This document shows positions 34,867 through 45,469 of a DNA stretch of 64,000 bases, piece by piece. The stretch is from Protopterus annectens (taxonomy: Eukaryota > Chordata > Ceratodontiformes > Protopteridae), in assembly GCF_019279795.1 (NCBI RefSeq), contig NC_056726.1, positions 1,011,383,792-1,011,447,791 on the forward strand, read 5' to 3'. The position numbers and the translations under genes were made by a program. The notes under the pieces were generated by a model. That model had not been told where the DNA came from, searched no databases, and saw only the letters and a program-made list of their open reading frames with translations. The first letter of the stretch is position 1, and each line of letters begins with the position of its first letter.

Positions 34867-35040
34867 TATAACTTCACTGCTTCATTAAATCACCTTTATG
34901 AAGTAAGTAAACCTTCTATGTAATAAGTGCTTCATGCAATCACATTTATGAAGTAAACTTCCAATGTGATAACTTCACTGTTGCATACGATCAGTTTTTA
35001 TTAGATAAGTAAAACCCTGATGTCATAAATTCACTGATCA
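34867..35040 (+). repeat. Degenerate right edge of the minisatellite
   Basis: Two normal units, then increasingly diverged ones. Scattered related blocks (GCAATCACCTTTACCAGGT, TTGGTAAAGTAAACTTCCA) continue to about 35415. Confidence 0.75.
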
Positions 35041-35424
35041 ATTCAGTTATCTTTATTGGGTGAAACAGCAGAATTCAGATGTGTCCCTTTAACTGGACTG
35101 AGACATTGTACAATTCATTTACTTGAGCTTTTGCACTAAAACAGGAGCCCTTCATCAGGAATTCATTGTTAGTCTAAAAGCTCAAGCAGCTTTAGGGTAA
35201 CATATATGCTGGCACAATAAAATGCATCACCTTCCCTTTGTGTTCCAGTGTTGTTTTTTGTCAGTGGATTAGCACATTTATCCTTTTCTTTCCTTTTTGC
35301 ACTCACCTTTACCAGGTATCCTATGTGCAATCACCTTTACCAGGTGACTAAATACTCATTACAGTACACTGCTATGCTAACAGTTACTTACTTGGTAAAG
35401 TAAACTTCCATTATCATGTGCACA
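35041..35424. other. Non-coding; possible PLE-type end remnant
   Basis: GCACTAAAACAGGAGCCCTT and CATCAGGAATTC at about 35133-35165 recall the CTTCATCAG-type blocks of PLE ends, but I see no boundaries. The rest is diverged array DNA. Confidence 0.3.
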
Positions 35425-35439
35425 ATGTTCTTCGTGTTT

Positions 35440-35596
35440 CACTGTTGCAGTCATCACATTTGGGTTATCTGCTTGCAGGTTGCCCTCAGTCAGCCTGATT
35501 AACAAAGTCCTGGGTTCTGCCTCAGTTGCTGTCCCTTCTTCCATGATGTCAGGTCATCAGGGGTATAAAACATGCAGCCGACGCCATTACATCAGT
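35440..35596 (+). repeat. DIRS left inverted terminal repeat with TATA box
   Basis: Inverted match to 40714-40870 over 157 bp with a handful of differences. It contains GGGGTATAAAACATGCAG (TATAAAA at 35564-35570) about 40 bp before the first gag ATG, a likely promoter. Outside it is a 15-bp left-specific end (35425-35439). Confidence 0.9.
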
Positions 35597-35606
35597 CTTT
35601 CTTGCC

Positions 35607-37280
35607 ATGCGGTGCCCGAAGCAGAAACAGTTTGCAAGTGCCAGTCAGCTGACTCCTGAAATTTTCATTTTCAAATTTCAGAACCAAAGTCTTCAACTAA
35701 AAGCTAAGTACCCCGTTGGGGAAACCTTTGCTTGCTCCTTCCCGTTGTCAGTAAAAGTTAATAATTGCATTACTTGTGGAAAGCAAATACCACATAAAGA
35801 TTTTCATTTGTACTGTATTCCTTGCCTAGGCCCTGACCACGACGTACCTTGTTTTCAATTTTGTGCTTTATTTAATCAGTGCACTATCCGTCGTTAGTAT
35901 ATTTTTGCCTATGAATATTTCGGTTCTCGGTTTCACCAATGCTTCTCCTAAGCCAGTCGCCAGTTCGCCGGTACTCAGTGAGGTGCTTTCGCAGCCCCTG
36001 ATACCCGCTACTTCTGATTCGCAGGCCTCTACTGAGACCCATTCGGAGTCCGGTATGCCATGAGATACTTCAACTATGGAACCCATGGATGTCTCTACCT
36101 TGCATGGGTCCAGAGCCGCTGTGCAGGCACCGGCTTCTGAGGGTGTATTCAGGCCTATGGACTTGCATATTAAATCAATGCCTCCTTCATTAATAATGCC
36201 TAAATCCTGATCCATGTCTAAAAAAACGATGCCCAGGCCACATGCTCAGGCCTCTATGCCTAAACAAAAAATGATAAAAATGGCTTAAGACCTAATAACT
36301 CTAATCAGGGGTAGTCAACCCCCCCCCAAGAGGCCTAGGGCTGAGCTTGATTATGAATCTTCTAATCAGGATTCTGTTTTTTCTGACTCTTCTGATGATC
36401 TGGATTTGCCCTTATCTACTTATGAGGATTCTGATGCGGAGGACTCTATTCCCTCTGCTTCCCCTCCTGAGGATTTTTCTTTTGGGGAAACCTTACATAC
36501 TCTAAAGGAGCATTTCCACTGGGAAAACCAGGAATTTTCTGATTCAAAAAAAGAGTCTTAGGGATTTCCTTCTCCTACCTCAGCATAGGCCTTTGGCTAT
36601 TCCTCCTGTACTAGACATTGTTGATGATGCTTTCCTCGGAATGCAGTTTGGCCCCTGATTCCCTGCCTCCTGCTCCCAGTAAACCTGACAGATACTACAG
36701 GGTCCCTGAGTCCCATAAGTTCCTTTTCAAAAATCCTATTACAGATCCAGAGACTATTTCACAGGGGCCCAAGGGCATTAAGGCTTCTACTGCTAAAAAT
36801 CCTACCCCTTCTGATAGAGACTCCAGGACACTGGATAGATGGGGTAAAAGGGTTTATACTTCAGCAACCTTGGCAATTAGAGCTTTAAACTGCCAATTTC
36901 ATATGCTAAAATATCAGCAACATGTTATTGGACTGCTTAAACAGAAAATGATGTTGATTCCTGACTGTCTGGAAAATAAAGACTTACAGGATTTTATGCA
37001 TTCTGCTGAGCAAGTTGGAAAACATACTTTGCAATGTGGTTTCGATTCTTTAGTGGCCTCATGCAGGCTGCTGTTACTGGGTCTGTGCTTAGAAGGCATG
37101 CTTGGCTTAAGGAGAAATCTTTGCCCGATCATGTTAAAGCTAAATTGTTGGATGATCCTTTAAATCAGGACTGCCTGTTTGGCAACAAGGCTGAAGAAGT
37201 TCTTAAAAAGATGGAAGATAAAGCCAAATCCATGCAAACTGTTAAAGATTTTTTTACAAGTTCAGCCTCCTAGATTTAGT
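35607..37280 (+). pseudogene. DIRS gag
   Basis: The Met at 35607 opens a 96-residue frame containing CITCGKQIPHKDFHLYCIPC and LGPDHD, the Cys/His motif found near the gag N-terminus in DIRS elements. An acidic, Ser/Pro-rich middle follows (about 35940-36560, several frames). Then come RYYRVPESHKFLF and DRWGKRVYTSATLAIRALN (36618-37163) and LKEKSLPDHVKAKLL (37034-37273). Frameshifts lie near 35890, 36560-36620 and 37040. It probably packages element RNA. Confidence 0.75.
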
Positions 37281-37537
37281 AGACACTGGCTTTCTAAGAA
37301 TTGGTCCTTTCCGGCCCCTTCCAGGTCTTCTCAAGCCAAACCCAGACACAACAAAAACCCCAGGTTTCAGTCCCAGGGGACACACAGAACTAAGCAGTGA
37401 GGGGCCTCCACTTCCAAATCTGAGAATAATAAGACTCCCCCCTATGGTAAACTGTCTCAATGACTTCCTTTTAAAATTTCCAAGCACTTCTCAACTGACT
37501 ACCTCTTTGGGGGGAAGACTGCTCTTCATGCAAAGAA

Positions 37538-38990
37538 TTGGGAACTCATTACCCAGGACAAATGGGTTTTAAATATAGTGTCCCAGGGATACAGATTTCA
37601 CTTCCACATGTTGCCAACACCAAGCATGTGGCTGGACCTACCCCCAAATCAGTGGGCAGAGGCCCAAAAATAAGTACTTTCTCTCTTAAGCATGGGGGCT
37701 ATTCAACTGATACCAGAAGAAGAAGAGGTTTCTACTCGAGACTTTTCCTGGTACCCAGAAAAGACAATTCATGGTGTCCTTTCCTGGACCCATCTACTCT
37801 AAACACCTTTCTGGAGATTCCAAAATTCAAGATGCTGACTCTTCACCAATTACTTCCTATGCTAGGCAAAGAAGCCTGGTTGGCAACACTACATCTAAAA
37901 GAAGCTTACCTGCACATCCCAGTCAGGGAATCTTGCAGAAGATACCTACGCTTCAAAGCAGGCTACATGCACTATCAGTTCTCTGCACTGGCCTTTCACT
38001 TATCTACTGCTCCCAGGGTATTCACAAAGTGCCTAGCTCCAGTTATTGCATTTTGCAGGCAAAGAAGTATTCAAATATACCCATATCTGGACGATTGTCT
38101 AATTCAGGCAGAAAGCCAGGACATACTTTTAAATCATCTGGCATTTGTAAAAAGGGTTCTAACTTGTCTGGGGTACACCATAAATGAAAAGAAATCACAA
38201 CTGGTACCCTGTCAACAAATTACATTCCTGGGAGCAAGCTTGAATACAACTTCCCAGATGGCTTACCTCACGCCAGAAAAACAAACTCATTTGACAACCT
38301 ACTTCAAACAAGTGGCCACAAAAACCCTGCTATCTGCAAGACAAATACTGCAAGCCTTGGGGTTCATGGCCTCCTGCATTCTTCTAATTCCATATGCAAG
38401 ACTGCATATGAGGAAACTACAGTGGTATCTAAAAAGCCTATGGAGTCAACATTCTCACAGCCTAGAAATAATGATTCCTATCATACCTAGCCTATGCCTA
38501 GAGTTCCTTTGATGGGCAGAGGCCTACCACCAAAACAAGGGACTACTTTTCACACCACCACCTGCCACCCAAACTCTAACAACAGATGCATCAGACTATG
38601 CATGGGGGGCTCACCTGGCAGGGAAGTGCATTCAGGGCAAATGGAACCCAAGTCAAATGCTCCTGCATATCAATCAAAAAGAAATGTTAGCTATACAGAA
38701 TGCTCTGACAGACTTGAAGGACTACATTCTTCCAGGACAACTAATGTTAAAGACAGACAACACCACGGTTATGTGATACATAAACAAGCAGGGGGGTACA
38801 CATTCTTACCCCCTCTGCAGACTAGCCATGGCATTGTAGAACACAGCCTTGAGCTACCAAGTGCACCTACAAGCTCAATTCCTGCCAGGAAAGTTAAATA
38901 CACTGGCAGATGGACTAAACAGAAACCTTATGGACCCACACGAGTGGAAACTGGAACCAAGGATTTTCAACATGTTGACAAGCGAAAAAG
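37538..38990 (+). pseudogene. DIRS reverse transcriptase and RNase H
   Basis: Frame at 37538-38512: FLVPRKDNSWCPFLDPSTLN, WLATLHLKEAYLHIPV (one catalytic Asp position reads His-Leu here, where members have a D-L pair), HYQFSALAFHLSTAPRVFTK, and the catalytic PYLDDCLIQAES near 38080. After a TGA at 38510-38512 the same frame continues into RNase H: LTTDASDYAWGAHLAGK, NQKEMLAIQNAL and LKTDNTTVM (D-E-D). A second TGA lies at about 38774. Near 38990 the frame shifts to that of the ORF 38494-39369. Confidence 0.85.
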
Positions 38991-39369
38991 CGAATGGGGG
39001 AGCCCAGATATAGATCTATTTGCCTCCCCCCAGAACTACCAATTGGACAAATTTTGCACAAGGACTCCCCACAAACAAGCCTGGAAAGTGGATGCTCTGT
39101 CCTTCAGCTGGAAAAACCTACCAGTCTATGCCTTCCCCCCGCTGCCTCTGCTCTCCAAAGTACTACTAAAAGTCAAACAGGACAAACCAAGGATGATTTT
39201 GATTGCTCCAGACTGGCCGTGCCAACACTGGTATCCCCTCCTGCACAGTGTGTCATGGTTATCTCCATGTCACCTCCCTCAGACTCCTTCCCTGCTGTCT
39301 CAGCAGGAGAACCAGATTCTGCACCCTCAGCTTCCAACACTGAACCTTGCAGCCTGGCTAATTACTTAA
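38991..39369 (+). pseudogene. DIRS pol C-terminal segment
   Basis: GSPDIDLFASPQNYQLDKFC and PVYAFPPLPLLSKVL, then RMILIAPDWPCQHWYPLL, a block conserved between RNase H and the end of pol in DIRS elements. Its 3' part overlaps the recombinase reading frame, which is usual for the group. Confidence 0.8.
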
Positions 39370-40408
39370 ATTCTCCATTACCATCCCTCAGCAAACCTGT
39401 GATGGATGTCATCTTAGAGGCAAGGAGGCCTAGTACTAGAAAATCTTATGCTGAAAAATGGAAAAGATTCTGTGCCTGGAACCAATCTCAAGGGATGAGC
39501 ACAGCAGTGCCCAATTTACCTCAGCTTTTACAATACTTAACTGAGATGCTTCACAAGGGACTGTCTTTTTCATCCATTAAAATCCAGCCTCAGCCATTTC
39601 AGCTCATTATAACACAGAACCTCCCCTCTTCTCTCATCCACTGCTCAAGCAGTACCTCAGAGGGGCCAAAAATTTGAGACCACCCAGGAGAGCTCCAACC
39701 CCAGCCTGGGACCTTAACTTTGCATTGGAGAAAGTCACTCTCCCTCCTTTCGAGCCAGCTGCTACTGCAGACTTTAAATTTCTTTCTTGGAAAACAGCTT
39801 TCCTTTTAGAAATCACTTCAGCTAGAAGGGTATCTGAATTACAGGCCCTTATGGCAGTGGAGCCTTTCATCATCTTTCATGTGGACAGGGTATCACTCAG
39901 GACCAGTCCATCCTTCATGCCCAAGGTGGTATCCAGTGTGGCTCTAAATCAGTCCATTCATTTGCCTACCTTCTTTCCCAATCCACAGAACAAAGGGGAA
40001 CAGATTCCGCATTCCTTGGATGTGCACAGACAACTTAGATTCTACTTGGACAGGACTAAACCTCAAAGAAAATCTGAACAACTGCTGGTAGCATTTGCTG
40101 CAGGGGCAGAGGGGAAGGCTATTTCAAAACAAACCATTTCTAAATGGATAAACCATTGCATTCATTTCTGCTATAAGCACCATGGAAAACCTATCCCCCA
40201 GGGGATCAGACCTCACTCCTCCAGGGCTGTATCTACTTCTACAGCCTTTCTCAGAGGCATTCCTACCAGGGACATCCTAGAAGCTGCTACCTGGAGTTTT
40301 GTACATACTTTCACCAAGCATTACCATTTGCCAATTTTCTCTAAGTCCAGAGCTGGCTTTGCCACTGCAAACTTGCAGGGCCTTATAGCTGCTCCAAATG
40401 CTATCTAA
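39364..40408 (+). CDS. DIRS tyrosine recombinase (one frameshift)
   Basis: N-terminal SAM-like region: RRPSTRKSYAEKWKRFCAWN, LPQLLQYLTEMLHKGLSFSS. A frameshift near 39590 then leads to an uninterrupted catalytic part up to 40408. Catalytic residues are visible as the first Arg in ITSARRVSELQAL, His-x-x-Arg in RPHSSRAVSTS, a Trp in EAATWSFVHTF, and the nucleophile Tyr in FTKHYHLP (about 40323). The enzyme would integrate the circular cDNA by strand exchange. Length and motif set fit the DIRS family. A single indel away from intact, so it may be a recent copy. Confidence 0.88.
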
Positions 40409-40441
40409 ACTCCTCCTCCCAACCATAGCTTTGGGAATCTA

Positions 40442-40541
40442 TCCAAATGTAATGACTGCAACAGTGAAACACGAAGAACATAGTACAGTTATGTACACTT
40501 ACTATAAATGTAGATGTTCGAGTGTATTCACTGTTGCAGTC
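40442..40541 (+). repeat. DIRS internal complementary region
   Basis: The left half (to about 40479) is the reverse complement of the element's left end (ATGTTCTTCGTG...TTGCAGTC). The right half is the reverse complement of its right end (TAAATGTAGATGTT...GTATTCACTG). The two halves meet at ACATAGTACAG, joining both outer ends as in the circular intermediate. This region is thought to template closure of the circle. Confidence 0.9.
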
Positions 40542-40713
40542 CTGGTTACCCTCCCTCCTTCCCCCTAACTTCTTTTGGCTACACCTCTACTTTCCTTTAC
40601 TATGCTTAAAAGCCTTTTAGGTGTATTTGCTTCTTTGTTGAAGGTATACCTTTGTGTTTTTATGTTTAATGGCTCCCCATTATGGGGAGCACCTGAAATC
40701 TGGGACAAGAAAA
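40542..40713 (+). other. DIRS 3' untranslated segment
   Basis: Between the internal complementary region and the right repeat; no ORF. It contains the inverted pair GCTCCCCAT/ATGGGGAGC at 40671-40690. Confidence 0.6.
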
Positions 40714-40870
40714 ACTGATGTAATGGCGTCGGCTGCATGTTTTATACCCCTGTTGACCTGACATCATGGAAGAAAGGGTAGCAACCGACGCAGGACCCAA
40801 GACTTTGTTAATCAGGCTGACTGAGGGCAACCTGCAAGCAGATTACCCAAATGTAATGACTGCAACAGTG
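40714..40870 (-). repeat. DIRS right inverted terminal repeat
   Basis: Inverted partner of 35440-35596 with the same TATAAAA block. It is followed by a right-specific extension to 40917 (AATACACTCAAACATCTACA...). Confidence 0.9.
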
Positions 40871-40917
40871 AATACACTCAAACATCTACATTTATGATAA
40901 GTGTACTCAACTGTACT

Positions 40918-41079
40918 TTCCTCTATGAGATAATTTTTATAAGATAAATAAACTAGTGCTCGGGGCGTACTGTTCTGAAGGCTGTCACCACTCCCATAAA
41001 CTTTGAGAATCATTGGTATAGTCAGACATGTGCTGTGTATGCACCTTTTAACAATTATTTATTTTGTGCAATGGCATAC
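40918..41079. other. Spacer between the DIRS element and solo LTR 2
   Basis: Short AT-rich stretch; nothing recognised. Confidence 0.5.
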
Positions 41080-41372
41080 TGTGATGCCCCTGCACTGGCC
41101 CAGTAATCAAGGAGCCTCAATCCTCACCACTGGCAACAGTGAGGGATGTACACAATGGGAGGATGACAAGTACACACACAGTAAATTACAATTTCCCTTA
41201 ATAGCACACAGAGATCACAGTCAGTCTGGGGCTGGTTTCTCCCTCTTTCTCCAGATCCCTAATAAGACTCCCCACTGACACAGCTATAGGGTAAGATCTC
41301 AGCTAAGGGATGAAGTCAAGACCTCCAGCACCCTCTCTGTCCAACCAGTGCTTCATGTCCCTGCCCAAGTAG

Positions 41373-41421
<49 letters not shown>

Positions 41422-41436
41422 TGAGCTTTGATTTAT

Positions 41437-41522
<86 letters not shown>

Positions 41523-42689
41523 GGAAGGCTGCCACAGGTTTACTAGCTATGCTCCCTTCTGCCAGACTATAAGATAGTTATCAATACCACCAACCCCTCC
41601 TTATCAGCTACTTTAAGGCCCTTACCAAAGGGTGACCAATCCTACTGTGTAATGTTACTATTATTCAAATGGTGTGACCAAAACCAAGGCTATTTAGGAA
41701 TGGCCTGTACAGTGCCACCAAATATATATGCAAATACTCTAAGAGATTAAATATGTCTCACAAATATCAGCCACAAAGATAGGTTTAAATATATTTAATA
41801 ATAAATAATAAAAGAACAAGACAATTCTCAATAACAAACACAGGCACTTCAGAGTTCCAAATCACAGGAAATATTTTAAAACTACATTGAAAGACAGTCT
41901 GAAATAAATACAGAAACAATCTAAACTAATTTTTTACTATATTCCTATCTATATCTAAGAGAAATCCCTGTACCCTAGTTACTTACTATTAGCAAGGCAA
42001 ATTGAGATGATGATGAGTGGATGTTCTTGCTAGGTCCAAGACAAGATACAAAAATGCACACTCTCTCTGTCTGAGAGAGTTCTTAAGTTAATATCAGATA
42101 TTACTGCTGGGTTAACCTGGATGACATCACTCTTTGTCACCTGCCTTCAGTTCTCAGGCTAACAGAAACTAAGAATTTTAACATCTCTGTGTGAGAAGTG
42201 CATATCTCTCAGAAGTTTGCAGAACTTGGAAGTCATAAAAAACAATAAAATGCTTTTACATTTGAAACCTAGTAATTATTTATGTTTCAAGACAGTAGAA
42301 AAACCTCTAGCTCTGGACATTGTCTCTGTTTGCTGCATTAAAACTGAGAGATAACACAATCGTAAAACACTTCAATTTCAACTTATTTTCTTGAGGTTTT
42401 GCAAGTTAACACTGTATTTTCCAGCTTCTACTATTAAAGTATACATTTGCACAGGTATATAGTTTATATACATTTCTGTTTTTTTCCAGTAGTGTACACT
42501 GTGGACACATCCTTGAAGCTCAGTACTGTACAGACCCTGTTCAACACACACATCTGCTCCAGTAGTTTAATATACACATAACATATAGTTCTCTTACATT
42601 TGTAAGACAAGCATATGAATCATATTCATATTCACAAATGACATATGATTATTTACAAAATTCCAGATAGCTGGGCTGGCAGTGTCACA
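41080..42689 (-). mobile_element. Large solo LTR, copy 2 (5-bp target duplication CATAC)
   Basis: Inverted relative to 2903-4625. Starts TGTGATGCCCCTGCACTGG, ends GGCAGTGTCACA, and is flanked by CATAC at 41075-41079 and 42690-42694. It contains the same landmarks: a CA microsatellite, CTCTCTCTGTCTGAGAGAG and ATGACATCACT. It lacks the SINE of copy 1 and has a private 38-bp block at 42588-42625. No internal viral genes. Confidence 0.82.
41373..41520 (+). repeat. (CA)n microsatellite, interrupted
   Basis: Two CA runs (about 41373-41418 and 41438-41519) separated by TTTGAGCTTTGATTTATG. It corresponds to the TG tract of LTR copy 1. Confidence 0.95.
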
Positions 42690-42694
42690 CATAC

Positions 42695-42985
42695 ATTATA
42701 ATTTATAGTAAAAACTGGCATGATTCTTGTGGATGGTATATTTTATTAAATATTGTTTTGGATGGTGCATTTTATTAAGTAGCTTTTTTTTTCAGAACCG
42801 TTGGTTGGCTAAATGTGATCTTTGATTAAGCTTATCTTTTTGGCTTTTCTTTCTTTCTGCTTTTTTTTTTTTTCTTTGTTTGTTTAAGTATTGAAAATGT
42901 ATATTGTTTAAAAGCATGTATTATTTGGAGATAGAGCAGCTACCTTTCTGGTTAGAGGGGAGCCACAGTCTGGAAGGTGGTGTAC
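42695..42985. other. No gene seen; poly-T stretches
   Basis: AT-rich DNA with T runs at 42785-42793 and 42863-42874. Nothing recognisable. Confidence 0.5.
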
Positions 42986-43432
42986 AGTGTTAGTGGCTCA
43001 GCAGGTAGCACACTCCCCTTTGATGCTGAATAATCAAGAGGCTGTGGGTTCTATTCCCACTCAATGTAAATGGATTAATTTTCAAATAGCAACACAAACA
43101 CAAACACCTTCCGAAGAAGTGACCTCTAAATAAAAACACACAGAACCAACAGTGGATAGACTGCAGAAAGTTTTTTAATGCTTCTGGTACCTCGGCCAGA
43201 CACCTTCAGGGAACATTTTGCTAATTTACTTAATTTTCAAATAGCTAACATAGCAGTGCAGCATTAGGGGGTGTTGCACTCCTGAGTGTGTCATGCTTCG
43301 CATGATGTGATAAACTAAGGTCCCATCTGCTTGAGCTGGTGGCAGTCCAGGAAGATGTAAATGATCCCACAGCACTTACTGAAAAGAATAAGGGAAGTTT
43401 CTGATGACCTGGGCAAATTTCACCTAGGAGTA
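42986..43432 (+). mobile_element. tRNA-derived SINE, interrupted by a PLE-type fragment
   Basis: Head GTGGCTCAGCAGGTAGCAC with B box GTGGGTTCTATTCCCACTC. After the insert at 43091-43229 the body resumes: GGGGTGTTGCACTCC, TGATAAACTAAGGTCCCATC and AAATGATCCCACAGCACTTA. The same body occurs at 43706. This is the widespread vertebrate SINE type with a 'GAGATGTTAAACC' core. Confidence 0.75.
43091..43229 (-). mobile_element. 139-bp PLE-like terminal fragment with 16-bp target duplication
   Basis: Flanked by TTAATTTTCAAATAGC at 43075-43090 and 43230-43245. In the minus orientation it reads CCTGAAGGTGTCTGGCCGAG, then GCATTAAAAAAC, and ends with AGGTCACTTCTTCGG. The CTGAAG/GGCCGA beginning resembles PLE ends, and long duplications are normal for PLEs. 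No coding part. Confidence 0.55.
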
Positions 43433-43705
43433 AAATTACCATCTTTGTTATCCCATTAAAAGAACCTACTAACCCAGTGGGATGACCTTAGAAAACAAAG
43501 GATAGATAAAATAATAAAATAAACTCCAAAAATCTTGGCACTGCCCTGATGACATAAATGCATGTAAACACCAGGTAAAACTGAAAAAGTAGTCAGTCTT
43601 CATACTGAAAAAAGAACAAGCAGTTTAAGCTTCGAAGACAAAAAAATGAAGGTACTTTGATGTTCAAAAAGAAAAACAAAACATAAACTAAAGCAATAAA
43701 ACCAG
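43433..43705. other. No gene seen
   Basis: AT-rich unique DNA between two SINEs. Confidence 0.5.
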
Positions 43706-43970
43706 TTAGCATCAATGGCTGAATGATGACCTTTGAGGCTAGGAGAGCCAGAAGGCTGTGGATTCTATCCTCACACTAGTTGTTTGGATTCATGTTCCAG
43801 TACATTGTGAAGCAGTATTTGAGGGGTACTGTATTCCAGAGGGGCCATCCTTTGCATGAGATGTTAAACCAAGATCACTCTGCCTGAGCTGCTGGTACAT
43901 TAGATAAATGCAAAAGATCCTGTACCACTTACTGAAAAGCATAATAGAATTTCCCAGGTGCCCTGGCCAG
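43706..43970 (+). mobile_element. tRNA-derived SINE, second copy of the 42986 family
   Basis: Head with GGCTGTGGATTCTATCCTCA, then GAGGGGTACTGTATTCCAGA, GCATGAGATGTTAAACCAAG, AAAGATCCTGTACCACTTAC and GTGCCCTGGCC. Uninterrupted, about 265 bp. Confidence 0.8.
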
Positions 43971-44105
43971 TTCATAGGTTCATACTAAGCTAACTGCTCT
44001 TGCGAGCCATTTTAAGCTTAGCCAATTATCCCTTGTGAGACTCAAACCCTGCACCTTGTGTTTGTAGGGTAAACACCTTAACCATTAGGCCACCCTTCCA
44101 ACCCT
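43971..44105 (-). mobile_element. tRNA-derived SINE with CR1-like tail, copy 4
   Basis: The reverse strand has GGGTTGGAAGGGTGGCCTAA, a B box GGTTTGAGTCTC and the tail ending in tatgaacctatgaa. It lies directly against the previous SINE. Confidence 0.8.
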
Positions 44106-44426
44106 ATTTAAGTATGAATAACACCTCAAACTTCCCAGAAATAGACCATGCTTAGAAGACTAATCTGGATACCAAAATTAAATAACTATGTCAGTCAATC
44201 AGTCAATAAAATCACAGTAATGCTGCATAAAGTAGAGCTATTGTATGCCCACCAACTATAAGACACTCAGTATCTTGCTGTTTCAAATGCATACAGTTCT
44301 CTTACATTTGTAAGACAAGCATATGAATCATATGAAGTATGAAGACACAGAGAAATAAAATTGCTTCAAACCTTCTCAAAACACAAATAAACTCTAACAA
44401 ATGTATGCAGAAAATATATATACAAC
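44106..44426. other. No gene; carries a 38-bp match to solo LTR 2
   Basis: 44296-44333 is identical to 42588-42625. It contains a small AGTCAATCAGTCAATAAA stretch. Otherwise featureless. Confidence 0.5.
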
Positions 44427-44730
44427 ACACGCCTCTCAACTGTCCAAATTTGTTCAGAATGTGTAGATTTTTGCCTCATATTTGTTTCTGTTCATCACTA
44501 AATTTGTGGTTTTCTGGCAAATCATTGAAGGTTGAAGTCACTAAATAATGACATAAATTTGAGTTTCAGACTTCCTATTCTTTAGAGAATGCATGCTAAC
44601 ACAAATCCTGTTATTCTAGAAATGTTCTAAGTTTATGAGCAATATTTAAAATCTGTCCCTATTTTTGGACCTTTGTCCTCCCATTATTTTATGCTTTGTC
44701 CAGATTTCAACATAACCGTGAGTCAGATGT
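44427..44730 (+). mobile_element. MITE-like repeat, third copy of the 11646 family
   Basis: Starts CCTCTCAACTGTCC and contains GGTTTTCTGGCAAATCATTG, TCTAAGTTTATGAGCAATAT and TCCCTATTTTTGGACCTTTG, all shared with the hAT-interior copies. The right terminus is diverged. Confidence 0.5.
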
Positions 44731-44749
44731 AAAACAAAGAACTACTGGA

Positions 44750-45345
44750 AATAACAAAACACTTCTTATGGGAAGAAACAGGTAACTGTGAACATGTTTT
44801 GGGAGTGTAATGAGGTGATGGACTTTAAAAATTCCCTGCAGAGTACTATGTCAGAAATAGTGGGTGAGTAAATTTGTGTAACTAAGGAAGTTATTTTTTG
44901 AACTGGGATACAGGATCTGAATTGCCTAGATATAATAAGGCCTAGTTAGTTTAATTCTGGTGGCTGCCAAAAAAAAAAAAACAATTACTAGAAAATGGAA
45001 ATCAACCTTTAAACCAACTGTATTTGAAGCAGTGACTACAGTAACAGAGATAAAACAACTAAAATTGGGATCTTTAGAAAAAAGGTAGGAATAAATTACA
45101 TAGAAAAATGGAAATGGTTGGAACAATGCATGCAGAATAATATTTTTGGAGAAGGTGTGAGGTTTAAGGGATGGCAGGAACTGATCAATTTATGCGATGT
45201 TGGATTGATGATAATTATATAAAAGAATGTATGTGATGCATAATGTTTGTAACTGTGAACATGTTAACACTTTTTTTTATATAAATGTCTGTTTGCCTAT
45301 TTTTTAAGTGGTAATTCAATAAAGGTGTAAAAAATCACATATTAA
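44750..45345 (+). pseudogene. Tx1/L1-like LINE, C-terminal end of ORF2 and 3' UTR
   Basis: Plus-strand reading gives VNMFWECNEVMDFKNSLQ, then a gap of weak similarity, then AAKKTITRKWKSTFKPTVFE and WNNACR. The 'H/NMFWEC' and 'KK-ITRKWK' blocks mark the C-terminal region of Tx1-group L1 elements. It is followed by an AT-rich tail with AATAAAGG at about 45320. Many stops. Confidence 0.6.
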
Positions 45346-45469
45346 TTCTTTTCCAGATAGTTGACAATCCAACCCAAAAGGAAAAGATTATGAAAAAGTC
45401 ATGAACAGACATATTTATCTAGGGGCAAGCACCCTTATTCCAACCACCCTTTTCAAAGTCGCCATTATG

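Larger units (their letters stand above)
35425..40917 (+). mobile_element. DIRS-type tyrosine-recombinase retrotransposon, structurally complete, about 5.5 kb
   Basis: All landmarks of a DIRS1-like element are present in order: 157-bp inverted terminal repeats, gag with a Cys/His motif, RT with YLDD, RNase H, tyrosine recombinase, and an internal complementary region at 40442-40541 that pairs with both outer ends. No target duplication, as expected for recombinase-mediated integration. It carries internal stops and frameshifts but is far less decayed than its neighbours. Confidence 0.92.

Noticed and set aside
22676..35000. CRISPR-like array
   Set aside because: Units are continuous with diverging linkers, not identical repeats with unique spacers, and the surroundings are eukaryotic transposons.
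22676..35000. A repeat-protein gene in the minisatellite
   Set aside because: Unit lengths are not multiples of 3 and stops occur in all frames.
35041..35424. Third PLE end near the DIRS element
   Set aside because: Only short resemblance and no boundaries; left as a low-confidence note.
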